Counted from the stretch's first letter, positions 10,615-21,764 are shown. The stretch is 64,000 nt of DNA from Cordylochernes scorpioides (GCA_030710605.1 CP092863.1:136467456-136531455); one strand, 5' to 3'. Translations and numbers: made by a program. Notes: generated from the letters alone by a model not told the origin.

Positions 10615-11160
10615 AATAATGCGGCTTATGATTGTAGAACGACATTTCAAAATTATCCCGCATGTGTTTCTTTTGGAACGAAAAAACTAAATTTATTTTA
10701 AGGAGAAATAACGATTATTTCTAATCTTAGGGATGATGTATGAAAGGATGAATTGTGAAGAGTAATGATTAGGTTAGAAATAATCGTTATTTCTCCTTAA
10801 AATAAATTTCGATTTTTTGTTCAAAAAGAAACACATGCCGGATAATTTTCAAATGTCGTTCTACAATCATAAACCGCATTATATTGTATTGCACATTACT
10901 TTGTATAATATTTACGAACAGAAAAATATGACCAGGGTAGCCTAGTGTACATGGCATCTGCCAGCTAAGTGGAACACTGTGAGTTCGATTCCCATCCCTG
11001 GACACTTTTATATTTCCGTTTATTATTACTCCTTACAATTCATCCTTTCATACTTCATAGCTAAGGTTAGAAATAATCGTTATTTCTCCTTAAAATATAT
11101 TTCGATTTTATCGTTCAAAAAGAAACACATGCGGGATAATTTTCAAATGTCTGTTCTATA
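10615..11160. mobile_element. SINE-B foldback plus an adjacent SINE-B copy
   Basis: 10615-10905 is an inverted pair of SINE-B tails (ggagaaataacgattatttc and its complement). 10930-11160 is a SINE-B with tRNA-like head (box B gagttcgattcccat) and the same tail ending gcgggataattttcaaatgt. Confidence 0.75.
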
Positions 11161-11548
11161 AACAGACCTATATCTCACTTTCTATAAGGGAAATATTTCC
11201 TTGATAGAGATAATTAAATTCCATGTATATATATCTGTTTCTTATGGATCATTTAAAGGAAGAGAATATAATGAAAAACATTATCTTGATACTATACGTT
11301 TCTGATAGCTCAGCGCCATCTTGCGGAAAAAATAGTAACTAAACGATAAAGTGGGATTTTTTTTTCCAATTAAATTATTTTCTTCCACTTCTGTATAAAA
11401 TTATGTGTAAAATAATATCTGATTATAATTCGTGTCTTATCGACGATTTATTGTATCGTGTTTTCTCCTCCTGTAGAAGAAAGGGCTTTTCATGTCTGAA
11501 AACTAGAGATTTGAAAATTATTTTTTTTTAAAGAAACTTATTCGTTTC
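11161..11548. other. AT-rich spacer
   Basis: Nothing recognised beyond a gcgccatcttgcgg motif near 11312 reminiscent of hammerhead-retroposon tails. Confidence 0.45.
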
Positions 11549-12038
11549 CAAAATCAATTTATTAGGTACCGTTCAACAAGATCAACCTAGTTTATGATAT
11601 TTACAACAATGAATAATATGTGATGGTTATTCATATACTAGCTGAATGACCCGGGCAACGCCCAGGGTTTACCCGATTAAATGCTTTTATTCAAATACTA
11701 TTCGTTACAATTATAAATTGGCGCCGTGGATGTCATTCTTGTATAAATATATAAATGAGTTTTAAAAATTGTAAAAAAAAAAAAAATGCTTCGGCCGGGA
11801 ATCGAACCCGGCAGGTGAGCATTCTACCACTGAACCACCGATGATTATGAGAAATAGCCATATTTGGGTATTTATTCCATTCACAAAAGCAAACGGTGAC
11901 AGAATTTATTAAGAAATAATTGATTATGACGCTGATAACTGTATATATTAATTGAACAAAAAGGTTAACACGGGATTCAATCTCTGTTCATGACTGTCGG
12001 AAATCGAGGATGTTACCCACTTGTCCACCGACTTTTTA
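11549..12038 (-). mobile_element. SINE-C interrupted by a Helitron-like element
   Basis: 3' body (ttattaggtaccgttcaac, 11549 on) and tRNA-like head (gattcaatctctgttcatga ... cccacttgtccaccgac, to 12035) of one SINE-C copy are separated by the element at 11638-11950. The uninterrupted sequence is seen in the two copies that follow. Confidence 0.8.
11638..11950 (-). mobile_element. Helitron-like element HLE1 with a tRNA-Gly remnant
   Basis: On the minus strand it ends with a GC hairpin followed by ten bases and CTAG (11638-11641), the Helitron 3' signature. It carries a deleted tRNA-Gly-like segment (11787-11833: D arm and T arm kept, anticodon 3' half lost). Inserted in SINE-C with no clear target duplication, as expected for Helitrons. 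The 5' end is not sharply defined. Confidence 0.7.
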
Positions 12039-12053
12039 TACATGTCAATGCCG

Positions 12054-12420
12054 GTTCAAAATCACTTTATTAGGTACCACTCAACAAGATCAACCTAGTT
12101 TATGATATTTACAACAATGAATAATATGTGAAGGTTATTCATATATTAAACAAAAGGTTAACGCGGGATTCAATCTCTGTTCATGACTGTCGGGAATCGA
12201 GGGTGTTACCCACTTGTCCACCGACTTTTTATACATGTCAATGCCGTTTCAAAATCAATTTATTAGGTACCACTCAACAAGAGCAACCTAGTTTATGATA
12301 TTTACAACAATGAATAATATGTGAAGGTTATTTACATGTTGAACAAAATGTTAACACGGGATTCAATCTCTGTTCATGACTGTCGGGAATCGAGGGTGTT
12401 ACCCACTTGTCCACCGACGT
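12054..12420 (-). repeat. Two more SINE-C copies in tandem
   Basis: Copies at 12054-12224 and 12246-12418, each from ttattaggtacc to the tRNA-like head, with the same atacatgtcaatgcc linker before each. With 11549-12038 this makes a three-unit tandem array with a ~190-bp period. Confidence 0.8.
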
Positions 12421-12518
12421 TTACAAAGAAACATGTCCTTGGAAGCCTGATGTATTCACTATAATATGGATACAAGGGATTGTTATATTGAATAGAATAC
12501 TGTGAATATATATTTATT

Positions 12519-13090
12519 ATACTTAGTACACGTAGTACAGGCTATGATAATCATGGTGGGAATCAAATTGACAACTGCTTTTACTGTAAGTGCATCACAT
12601 ATCTACATAATTTTTAAAATAGAGCAATCCATAAATAAATCTTTAATTAAAAAGGCATATATTGGATCAAAATATCATTTATTTTACCAATATTTCAGTT
12701 GGCTGAATGCCAACCTTTATCAAGGTGTTATAACATTTTAATGTGTGTCAACAACAAGCATGTGACAGGCTTTAAAATGTTTTAACACTTTGATAAAGGT
12801 TGGCGTTCAACCAACAGAAATAGTGGTAAAATAAATGATATTTTGATCCAATATATGCCTTTTTAATTAAATATCTACTTATGTGAAAAGCAGTTCGACT
12901 TTTGAACCACAAATATAGAGACCCGTTTAGTTTTACTTGTACTTGCTGGTGGAATTAGACTTTTGCAAGAATAGGGAGCCATTAGAGCATTTTTTTTATT
13001 ATAAAAAAGTTCCCAATGCGGGATTCGAACACAGGTCGTAGCGGTCAAAAACCAAACGGTTTAGAACACCCTTCCACCGACGCCCCATAC
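12519..13090 (-). mobile_element. SINE-A split by foldback S
   Basis: 3' end (ttagtacacgtagtacagg) at 12519 and head (box B complement cgggattcgaacacagg, then ttccaccgacgcccc) near 13018-13085 belong to one copy; 264 bases at 12607-12870 are inserted. Confidence 0.85.
12607..12870. mobile_element. Foldback S with 8-bp target duplication
   Basis: Flanked by ATATCTAC (12599-12606 and 12871-12878). The arms (ttaattaaaaaggcatatat and complement; gccaacctttatcaa and complement) form a long snap-back. The arm pattern TTGATAA-stem-GAAA-TATT resembles a decayed hammerhead core. Other copies: 25825, 32800, 43471. Confidence 0.75.
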
Positions 13091-13828
13091 TTTAAAAATG
13101 CTTTTGATGACGTCAATTTCCTGTTAAACTTTACTGGTGAGGTCAAAGTTATTTTTATATGCAAATATGTGACGTCACGTCACGTATTCAGTTTCTTCAA
13201 CCCAGGTCAATGACAAGTATCACGTGATATTAGACAACGAATAGATTGGCTTAAAACTCATTATAAACTTTTTTCTTTTTTTTTAAGATATGAAGAAAGG
13301 AAATCTCGAAAGTTGATTATCCTCCAATGATATGGTGCAGCCAAATAGTCATGAGCATCGATAAAGAAAATTACAAAAATTTGATCAATTTTGCAAATTT
13401 ATTTACAACTTTCTTTTAAATTGGAAAAGGGAGAGGGAAACTTAGAAGGAAAAGAATTGCGATGCTTGCTTTGTGTGTTTTGCTTTGTTGTTTGTTTTTC
13501 TCTTTGGACAATTTTCTTTGGTTAATTATGTAAAATAATGAATTGAACAGGATTGTATATGCCTCATTTGTTGTGATGTAGAGAGAGGTGTTGACGCAAA
13601 TATCCCTGAGTTAGGGATATCGCGTTTCATGATGTTAATAAAGGTTAAGTAATCATATTTCAGTTGGTTTTATTTTCTCTATATAATAACGTTGGAAAAT
13701 ACCATATTTATTTTTGTAAATATTGTATATTTTATCAAATATATCTATTTATGATATTGATTTAGTTATCACACAAACAAATAATAATAAGACACTTTTT
13801 ACTCTAAATAAAAAATAAATCTTTAATA
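13091..13828. other. Unassigned spacer
   Basis: No gene. A small palindrome (atatccctgagttagggatat) at about 13600-13620 and a T-run near 13270 are the only structures noted. Confidence 0.5.
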
Positions 13829-14403
13829 CAGTAGTAGAGCCTCCCTGTAAAGTACAACACCTAATTGCAGAGCCAAACTGTCCTTTAGGGAGAGATGTCT
13901 TCTTACCGGAGAGTTGCTAAATAGTAAAAATGGTAATTTTGCAAATGAAAACTATAGAGAGGTGTAAAACGAAAATTGCAATTATACCTCGAATGTTTCT
14001 TCTAAACAAAAATCGAAATTTATTTTAAAGAGAAATAGCGATTATTTCTAACTTTAAGGATGAAGTATGATAGGATGAATTTGTGAAGAGTAATGACAAA
14101 CGGAAAAATAAAAGTGTCCAGGGATGGGAATTGAACCCACAGTGTTCCGCTTACCGGGCAGATGCCATGTCCACACTTTTATTTTTTCCGTTTGTCATTG
14201 CTCTTCACAATTCATCCTATCGTACTTCATCCTTAAAGTTAGAAATAATCGCTATTTCTCTTTAAAATAAATTTCGATTTTTGTTTAGAAGAAACATTCG
14301 CGGTATAATTGCAATTTTCGTTTTACAATCATCAGCCGCGTTATATTGTATTTTATAGAGAGGTGTTCTCTAACGCAAATGTCCTCTCATAAAGATTCTA
14401 CTG
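13829..14403 (+). mobile_element. pogo-like MITE N, interrupted
   Basis: CAGTAGTAGAGCCTCCCTGT start and a matching end near 14403 agree with the uninterrupted copy at 28820-29179. A SINE-B foldback sits inside at 13966-14353. Confidence 0.75.
13966..14353. mobile_element. SINE-B foldback with 13-bp target duplication
   Basis: Flanked by TATAGAGAGGTGT at 13953-13965 and 14354-14366. Long arms are complementary; the tRNA-like head (complement of gtgtccaggga, 14116-14160) lies at the centre. A 13-bp duplication of variable sequence suggests insertion by target-primed reverse transcription. Confidence 0.8.
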
Positions 14404-14419
14404 AATAAATCAACAACGC

Positions 14420-14636
14420 GCCATCTCTATATATAAGGAATGGAAGCATTCAAAAATCACGGATGTTTCTTTTACACATAAATAAAAAAATCTACTGTTA
14501 TTTCTGCAATGAAAAAAATATATTGGGAGGGCTCGGCTCATCAGTGGGGAACCCTCCCAGCGGTTTCACCAATTTAATCTACCAGCCCACTTCTTAGAGC
14601 TCTAATACTGTATTGGATCATTCTGCTTATATATTC
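14420..14636 (-). mobile_element. Foldback family F'
   Basis: Minus-strand centre CTGATGAGCC (about 14530-14540) and GAAACCGCTGGGAGGG in the F order; terminal cgcgccatctctatata at 14409. Confidence 0.75.
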
Positions 14637-14638
14637 TA

Positions 14639-15048
14639 CTAGCCGATTGACCCGGGCAACGCCCGTGTTTTACCCGATTGAATGTTTTTATTCAAATACT
14701 ATTTGTTACAATTATAAATTGGCGCCTTAAATATATCCCTAATGATAATAGTACTTACATATGTACATAAGTATGTGTATATATATACACCTTAATAGTA
14801 CAAAAGCTACATACCTATACTTTCGATATTTGCGGACCTATAATGAGGTATTGTTAACGATAGATTATTTAAGGAGCGACCCGCTCCAACACAATAGTTA
14901 CAAAAACAACAAAGCGAGTGGGAGGGGGGGGGGGGGGCAAAGGTGGCGTGATCGTAGCCAACCAATAGGAGAGCGCCATTCCAAAAAAAAAAAAAAGCAA
15001 ACGGTGACAGAGATGAAAAAGAATTGATGACGCTCGTAACTGTATATA
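14639..15048 (-). mobile_element. Helitron-like element HLE2
   Basis: Minus-strand 3' end: hairpin with acgggcgttgcccgggt, then CTAG at 14639-14642. Interior has ggcgccaatttataattg, a G-run at about 14925-14937 and gcaaacggtgacag; 5' motif tatacagttacgagcg at about 15030-15048. Confidence 0.75.
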
Positions 15049-15347
15049 GAATACTGAAGGGTGGAATATTAGAAATGGTATTCAGGGAAACTATGGACAT
15101 TTTAGGACAGTAGAAATATATATATTATTTGCATCGAGCAATGCTCTTCCTCAAACAATAAGACAAAGCCAGTTAGGAATAAATTAATTATAAAGCAATT
15201 TTTGATACGTATGAAAAGAGATATTTGTGCTTTTAAACGCTTTCATTTATTATGTAAATCTTCAAAAACACAGAATATACATTTGTCGGTTAGTCCAATA
15301 TACAACACCCTAGCTCGGTTATCTCTTTTAGTCTTACATATTAATAA

Positions 15348-15761
15348 CTAGCCGAATGACCCGGGCAACGCCCGTGTTTTACCCGATTGAATGTTTGGAT
15401 TCAAATACTATTTGTTACAATTATAAATTGGCGCCTTAAATAAATGCATATGTTAGTTAATAACTATAGCCTATGTGCTTTATTTGTCTATGTACTGTTG
15501 GCTTCCGTAGGCGTCTCTTACTGGGAAAAAGAAAGAGAGGATTCCATTTAGTTATTAACTAATATATGCATTTATTAAGGGAGCGACCCGCTCCAACACA
15601 ATAGTTACAAAAACGAAAAAGCGAGTGGGGGGGGGGGCAAAGGTGGCGTGATCGTAGCCAACCAATAGGAGAGCGCCATTCCAAAAAAAAAAAAAAGCAA
15701 ACGGTGACAGAGATAAAAACTGAGGAATTAAGAACGCATGACGCGCTCGTAACTGTATATA
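15348..15761 (-). mobile_element. Helitron-like element HLE3
   Basis: Same structure as HLE2 (CTAG 15348-15351, hairpin, G-run near 15627, tatacagttacgagcg 5' motif), plus an interior block cctatgtgctttatttgtct shared with HLE4 and HLE5. Confidence 0.78.
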
Positions 15762-15779
15762 AAATTATGTGATATATAT

Positions 15780-16165
15780 TCATGGACAAAATTTAAGGAA
15801 GTAGAAGTCTTTGATGTCGCCGGCCGTCTGTTTATTTAAAGAAGAGCACGAATGTTTCTTTTCCGCCTAAAACAAACTACTACTGTGCTTACTGCGATGG
15901 GACAATATTGAGGGGGGGCTTGGCTCATCAGTGGTGAACCCTCCTAGCGGTTTCCCCAGTTTAATCTACCAGATCGCTTCTTAGAGTTCTACTATTATAT
16001 TGGACGATTCTGCTTATATATCCGACATTGTAGGATGGAATCTTGGTTATGGTATTTTAAGCAAATTATGGATATAAGTTTCGAAGACAGTGGTAATTAC
16101 ATATACAAATACAAGGGCAGTTAGTCATAAATTAGACATAAGACAATAACGCGCCATCTATATTT
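15780..16165 (-). mobile_element. MITE H end followed by foldback F'
   Basis: 15780-15830 is one end of MITE H (catggacaaaatttaaggaagt ... gccggccgtct). 15835-16165 is an F' copy with minus-strand CTGATGAGCC near 15922 and the gcgccatctata terminus at 16151. Confidence 0.7.
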
Positions 16166-16170
16166 TTAAA

Positions 16171-16740
16171 ATGAATCAATTAAAGCACGAATTTATATAT
16201 ATATTGAAGCTATGCAGCAAAGAAGTAGAAGAGAAGAAGTGGGCAAGCCAAGAGAAGAAGGCATGCAGGGGCCCCTTCAAGGAAGTGTTGATTGACAAAT
16301 TCCAGAGGAGGGAGCGGCAGACAGGGAGTCCAGCTGATGTCGTCGTGAAGGAAGCCGGCCGGCCTGCCGGGGATTTGTGTGCCGAGAAGACATGTCATTC
16401 TGGGGGAAGAAGTCTGTCTGGTGACAACGGGACCTGCAGTAAGGAGAACGGCGGTGACGACAGACGCGGCAAGTTGGTTACGAGGAAGTGGGCTCCGAGA
16501 CTGTGTGGATTAACAAGAGGAGGACGGTGCAAAGAAGGACGAGGAGGAACCTACCTGGGGGTGGCATTGAAGGCAAATCAATCTCCTATGTATAGTTATT
16601 AATATCCCTTTTTAAAGATCTGGTAATAAATCCATAGTACTAAGCTGTATCTAAAACGAACCCACATTGTCTTCTCAGAAACCTTGCACGCAAACATCGA
16701 CGGCAGAGAAGAGTCGTAACAATATGATTAAATAAAGGGT
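16171..16740 (+). other. GC-rich segment with a 143-codon open frame, unassigned
   Basis: Frame 16171-16602 encodes a basic, Lys/Arg/Gly-rich product without a motif I recognise. The segment is far more GC-rich than its surroundings and ends with aataaatcc and a gagtcgtaac motif near 16720, which could be the end of a long terminal repeat. A retroelement leader or gag fragment is possible but unproven. Confidence 0.35.
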
Positions 16741-16848
16741 CCACCACTGATGATCCATTCGTCTCTCTCTTTCACAATTGCTATTGAATTTTTTATATTC
16801 ATTAAAAGATACCTGTCTGTAGAAATAGGTTCAACTATATATATTATG

Positions 16849-17100
16849 ATGCATTAGCGCGCCATCTGTTATCAAAATTCGAAACTATTATAAAGGCATA
16901 TGATTCTTTTAAAATAAAACAATTTCTACTGCCCTTACTGCAATGGGAAAATTAATGGGAAGGCCTGGCTCATCAGTGGTGAACCCTCCAGCGGTTTCGC
17001 CAGTTTAATCTACCATACCGCTGTTATATTGTATTTTTCCATCTTACTTTTATAGTGATACTGTTGCTAGACTCTTGGAATGGGTATTTTATATGAACTA
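16849..17100 (-). mobile_element. Foldback family F
   Basis: From tgatgcattagcgcgccatc through the minus-strand boxes CTGATGAGCC (about 16965-16976) and GGCGAAAC (about 16990) to ttggaatgggtattttat. Confidence 0.8.
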
Positions 17101-17195
17101 TGGACATAAGCTTTTCATAATTCTATATATTTAAAAGGAAAAGTAGCGTTTTAAATGTATAGATTTAAAATATTTACATGTATAATATATCCTGG

Positions 17196-17400
17196 AGATA
17201 GAGGCTGCCTGGCCGGCATTCATATTTCATTGAAAAATAGATACTTCGGCCAGTTATAGTTTTTTATTTTTTCAACGTTTCGTCAAAAATCTTTTGTCTT
17301 CGTCAGTAGAATAATTATTTATTTCTCATGACGAAGACAGAAGATTTTTGTCGAAACGTTGAGAAAAGAAAAACTAGGTAACAAGACCAAATAAATAAAT
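17196..17400. mobile_element. Foldback Q with two opposed hammerhead motifs
   Basis: Minus-strand motif 17269-17311 has intact CTGACGA, stem II and GAAA but mismatched stem I. Plus-strand motif 17323-17365 has matched stem I TTCTC/GAGAA and GAAA-CGTT but C3 of the core is A. Arms share ggccagt and the aaatagatacttcgg phrase. Confidence 0.72.
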
Positions 17401-17528
17401 AGTGTGTGACGTTTCGGTAACAGCGTTGTTACCATCTTCAGACAAAAGTACTGATTATATACGACGCTGTTACCAAAACGTCACACACTATTTATTTATT
17501 TGGTCTTATTACCTTGTGTTTATAATCT
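17401..17528. mobile_element. Foldback D with hammerhead-like core
   Basis: Minus strand 17404-17446: CTGAAGA, stem II GGTAACA/TGTTACC, GAAA, CGTC. The opposite arm (17461-17490) has lost the first box and reads AAAA in place of GAAA. Stem I is only three pairs, so activity is doubtful. Confidence 0.65.
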
Positions 17529-17529
17529 A

Positions 17530-17940
17530 CTAGACGAATGACCCGGGCAACGCCCGGGTTTACCCGATTAAATGTTTTGATTCAAATACTATTTGTTACA
17601 ATTATAAATTGGCGCCTTAATTAATTGCATATGTTAGTTAATAACTATAGCCTATGTGCTTTATCTGTCTATGTACTGTTGGCTTCCGTAGGCGTCTCTT
17701 ACTGGGAAAAAGAAAGAGAGGATTCCATTTGGTTATTATCTAATATATGCATTTATTTAGGGAGCGACCCGCTCCAACACAATAGTTAAATGGCGAGTGG
17801 GGGGGGGGGGGGGGGGGGGGGCAAAGGTGGCGTGACCGTAGCCAACCAATAGGAGGGTGCCATTCAAAAAAAAAAGCAAACGGTGACAGAGTTGATTGAT
17901 TAGGAGATTAGGAGATGAGGAATGACGCTCGTAACTGTAA
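17530..17940 (-). mobile_element. Helitron-like element HLE4
   Basis: CTAG at 17530-17533, hairpin cccgggcaacgcccggg, long G-run (about 17798-17821) and 5' motif ttacagttacgagcg. Flanks resemble those of HLE5, so both appear to sit in the same site of a larger D-containing repeat. Confidence 0.75.
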
Positions 17941-18349
17941 AATCTATAATCTAAATTGTGCCTTATCATTGAGATAATAAAAAACTCTAACTGGCCGAAG
18001 TGTCTATTTTTCACAGAGAAATGTATAATATACTTAGAGAAACTGTGGATATAATTGCAGAAATACCAATAGAAATGCTGCGTTATAAGTATTGCTATGG
18101 CATGGCTATAGACTTACCCAACCCCGCCAGTTCTATTGATCGGTCTGCCATATAAAATATTAAAAGAGCACTATAGCTTATATGGCCATCGCGCAATATT
18201 GGGGAGCTGAATAAATATTGAAATCTCACACGTGGGAGAATTTTATAGCATCTCCCTCCCTTCTCTTCAATTAAATTCCAATTTTCATTTATTGACTGAA
18301 GCGCTGTTTGGTTGGAATTTATTTCTAGAATTAAGGAATACACATACAC

Positions 18350-18860
18350 ACAAAGCTTTATTAAGACCACCGGTCTTATACAGATTCACCACAGGAAGGA
18401 AGCGTAGATGGAGCTCCAATACTCCAGGCAGCACAGAACCCAATAATATTTGATACACACAAAGCTCTATTAAGACCACCGGTCTTATACAGATTCACCA
18501 CAGGAAGGAAGCATAGATGGAGCTCCTATACTCCATACAGCACAGAACCCAACAATATTTGATACACACATACAGCTTTATTAAGACCACCAGTCTTATA
18601 CAGATTCACCACAGGAAGGAAGCATAGATGGAGTTCCTATACTCCAGACAGCACAGAACCCAACAATATTTGATGCACACATACAGCTTTATTAAGACCA
18701 CCAATCTTATACAGATTCACCACAGGAAGGAAGCATAGATGGAGCTCCTATACTCCAGGCAGCACAGAACCCAACAATATTTGATACACACATACAGCTT
18801 TATCAAGACCACCGGTCTTATACAGATTCACCACAGGAAGAAAAAATAGATGGAGCGAAT
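18350..18860 (-). repeat. G array, five to six units, minus strand
   Basis: Units of about 111 bases, each reading on the minus strand gaatctgtataagac, hairpin, AATAAAGC. Same family as 4296 and 30185. Confidence 0.85.
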
Positions 18861-18904
18861 TAAGGAATACTATATCTTTTGATCTTACAGGAACTGTAAT
18901 AACT

Positions 18905-19085
18905 GTCACAACACCCAACTCACTCCGGACTATATATACCCGGCCATCCTTGCAGCCTTCTATGTGCAGACACCAATCCAGAAGAGGACATCCATACGGA
19001 CAAGGTACCCAAGTTGGCCGGTATTGTGATCAGGATGCATGGACCGATCTGATCTGCTCCATGGACAAGACACCACCACCATATC
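18905..19085 (+). other. Possible gag-related fragment
   Basis: An open frame ends in SMDKTPPPY, which resembles IMDKTPPYP upstream of the zinc knuckle encoded at 35751-35957 on the minus strand. The similarity is short; I treat it as a hint of a shared LTR-retrotransposon source. Confidence 0.3.
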
Positions 19086-19154
19086 TTTTGATATATTTAG
19101 AATTCTACTTTTTATACAATGTTTTATATACCAATAAGGCACAATTTGGATTAT

Positions 19155-19559
19155 TCTATATACAGTTACGAGTGTCATGCGTTCTTAATTCTTCATCTCT
19201 GTCACCGTTTGCTTTTTTTTTGGAATGGCGCTCTCCTATTGGTTGGCTACGATCACGCCACCTTTGCCCCCCCCCCCCCCCACTCGCTTTTTGGTTTTTG
19301 TAACTATTGTGTTGGAGCGGGTCGCTCCTTAAATAAATGCATATATGTTAATAACTAAATGGAATCCTCTCTTTCTTTTTCCCAGTAAGAGACGCCTACG
19401 GAAGCCAACAGTACATAGACAGATAAAGCACATAGGCTATAGTTATTAACTAATATATGCATTTATTTAAGGCGCCAATTTATAATTGTAACAAATAGTA
19501 TTTGAATAAAAACATTCAATCGGGTTAAAACACGGGCGTTGCCCGTGTCATTCGGCTAG
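19155..19559 (+). mobile_element. Helitron-like element HLE5
   Basis: 5' tctatatacagttacgag, C-run at about 19266-19281, the shared interior block, ggcgccaatttataattg and a 3' hairpin cacgggcgttgcccgtg followed by CTAG at 19556-19559. Confidence 0.8.
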
Positions 19560-19564
19560 TAGAT

Positions 19565-19790
19565 TATAAACACAAGGTAATAAGACCAAATATCCAAATA
19601 AATAAATAGTGTGTGACGTTTCAGTAACAGCGTTGTTACAATCTTTAGACAAAAGTACTGAATGAGAAAAAAAAAAACATGCTGTGATATTTTTTTCTCA
19701 TTCAATACTTTTGTCTGATGATGGTAACAATACTGTTACCGAAACGTCTCACACTATTTATTTGGATTTGGACTTATTACCTTATGTTAT
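19565..19790. mobile_element. Foldback D
   Basis: Inverted arms with gtgtgtgacgtttcagtaac (left) and gttaccgaaacgtctcac (right) around aaacatgctgtgatatttttt. The right arm holds the ribozyme-like motif listed separately. Confidence 0.72.
19712..19752 (+). ncRNA. Hammerhead-like motif (family D)
   Basis: CTGATGA (19715-19721), stem-loop II with GGTAACA/TGTTACC (19723-19740), GAAA (19741-19744), then CGTC with a palindromic ACGT in place of stem III and a GUC site. Stem I is only about three pairs (TGT/TCA-ACA type), so this is a core without proven cleavage capacity. Confidence 0.6.
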
Positions 19791-20150
19791 ATACACTAAA
19801 AAAGAATATCTCTCTCCATTTGTTAATGTGTGCATTTACTCTGAAACTGATAATATTGTCAAGAAGCTCCATCCAGATGGGACACCTGTCAATCATCCCT
19901 GGACCCCGGGGGGACCACAGGTGTGAGGGGTTCTCGGAACCTTATCTGCAAATAAGGAAAACGGGACGGTGGCTGACGACTCTCATTATCTTTAGCTTGG
20001 GATAAGTTGTTCTCCCTATAAATACCTCTTACATATTGGAGAACTAAAAGGTAAATACCCACCTTTATAAAAATTAATTATTCCCAAATTTTCCTTGCTT
20101 TATTTATCTCCGCGTCAATATAGATAGAAATTTTGCCGGGAGGTTATAAC

Positions 20151-20409
20151 ATATACAGTTACGAGCGTCTTTCCTAATCAATCAACCGACCGACTCTGTC
20201 ACCGTTTGCTTTTATTGGTTGGCTACGGTCACGCCACCTTGCCCCCCCCCCCCCCTGCCGGCGGCGCGCGCCCGTTGGCTGCCGGCGAGCACGTGACTTC
20301 CCTGTGCGCGGGCATGGCGGGCGGTAGGCGGTAGAATTGCAACAAATAGTAATTGAATCAAAACATTCAATCGGGTAAAACACGGGCGTTGCCCGGGCCA
20401 TTAGGCTAG
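20151..20409 (+). mobile_element. Helitron-like element HLE6, short
   Basis: 5' atatacagttacgagcgtc, C-run near 20241-20254, then a GC-rich insert (ggcggcgcgcgcccgttgg) not seen in other copies, and the 3' hairpin with CTAG at 20406-20409. Confidence 0.72.
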
Positions 20410-20454
20410 TTGAAATATAGAGATAAAGTTCACCTCTCCCTTCAAGATAGACGC

Positions 20455-20585
20455 CATCTATGTTAAAGCTGGTGTTGTCGCTTTGTCACCGACCCGAGGC
20501 CGTTAGTTTGAGGCGACGGTTAATAGCGTCTAGCTTTCACGTCTTTTTTGACGGGAGAGGTGACCATTGTCTTTATAGAAATTGA
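20455..20585 (+). mobile_element. Hammerhead retroposon K, 3' part only
   Basis: Matches K from gctggtgttgt...tttgtcaccgaccc to ttttgacgggagaggtgacc. The ribozyme part is missing. Confidence 0.7.
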
Positions 20586-20673
20586 TAAAATTATCAAACT
20601 TGTTAAAATCATTAAGAAAATAGAAAAGGCATCGCCTTATCGTACAACTACAGATAGGCAAGTACAGCCTGCA

Positions 20674-20713
20674 CCACGCTGACGAGGGCCAACAGCTCGA
20701 AACGCGTATGTGG
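20674..20713 (+). ncRNA. Hammerhead ribozyme, intact core (J/L-like)
   Basis: Stem I CCACG (20674-20678) pairs with TGTGG (20709-20713, one G-T). CTGACGA (20679-20685); stem II GGGC-caaca-GCTC (20686-20698, one G-T); GAAA (20699-20702); stem III AC/GT around gc (palindrome ACGCGT) and A17 at 20708, a GUA site. The body downstream to about 20830 (tggcttttcttgatt...ggttggccaaatatc) matches J. Confidence 0.8.
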
Positions 20714-20837
20714 TTGGCTTTTCTTGATTAATCGAGAAAATGGGTTGGCCAAATATCAGGGAACAGACTAAACAACATTGAGTTGATTTCTGTATCTTTG
20801 GTATGTGTTGGGTCCCCATCAGAGTTTTGCAGGCTGT

Positions 20838-21107
20838 ACCTCTTCTTCTTCTTTCTTATCTCCACTCAATCATATCAGGGTATCGATTTGTGACCCTTGA
20901 TGGTGTCTGTTTGACAACCATCATGACTGGGTGAAGTAGTCTGCCTTTGTCATTAAGACTTGGAGCACTACTCAGTGGCAGGCCGACTTAGCTTTAAAAA
21001 AATGGCCGCCTCTGACATGAGGAACAGACACCATGTACAGCCGCTCCTAACATGGAGTACAAACGCTGCTCATCCTGTATCCCTGGATTAGGACTGACTG
21101 TACCTTA
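20838..21107 (-). mobile_element. Retroposon E, truncated
   Basis: 3' tail complement cttcttcttctttcttatctcc followed by the E body to ccctggattagga; the 5' ~90 bases are missing compared with the copies at 994 and 25335. Confidence 0.75.
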
Positions 21108-21520
21108 ATGACTAAAATAAAAAGTGGTCCTAGAGCACGGTAAAATGTCAATAGTCTATAATAATAAAAAAAACGATATATTTAGATATTTATTCCGATA
21201 GATGGCATACACAATCAGGAAAATGTTTTTTTTTTTACTATAAATATCTAAATAGTTGAGAGTCTCCTATCCACCATTAGGTGGAACAATTCAATTGTCG
21301 ACAATGGAATTTCCGTGGAGGGAACCGAAGCCAACAATTGAATAACCTACTCAACTCTGATTGGATTAAGCTCCATTTAGGGAGTTGTTTTATATCCATC
21401 TAACTTATAGACATGGGGTATGTCCATTTAACTGTGGTTAGTACCATTTGAACAACCTTCTGTAAAAATCATTGCAGTAAGTACAATAGATTTTCGCGAT
21501 AATATTGTAACAAAGTATTT
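21108..21520. other. Unassigned spacer with an L-like motif
   Basis: tttattccgatagatggc at about 21188-21206 matches family L tails; the rest is not assigned. Confidence 0.45.
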
Positions 21521-21524
21521 ATTG

Positions 21525-21760
21525 TAAAACGACATTTGAAAATTATCCCGCATGTGTTTCTTTTCAACGAAAAATCAAAATATTTTTCAAGGAGAAATAA
21601 CGATTATTTCTAACCTTATGGATGAGGTATGAAAAGATGAATTGTGAAGAGGGATGATTATTTCTCGTTGAAATAAATTTTGATTTTTCGTTTAAAAGAA
21701 ACACATGCGGGATTATTTTCAAATGTCGTTTTACAATCACAAACCGCATTATATTGTATT
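21525..21760. mobile_element. SINE-B tail foldback
   Basis: Inverted tails ggagaaataacgattatttc and tcaaatgtcgttttacaatc, without the tRNA-like head. Confidence 0.7.
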
Positions 21761-21764
21761 TATT

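Noticed and set aside
16171-16602. Host gene of 143 codons
   Set aside because: No motif, low-complexity basic product, starts inside an F' repeat end; more likely transposon-derived.
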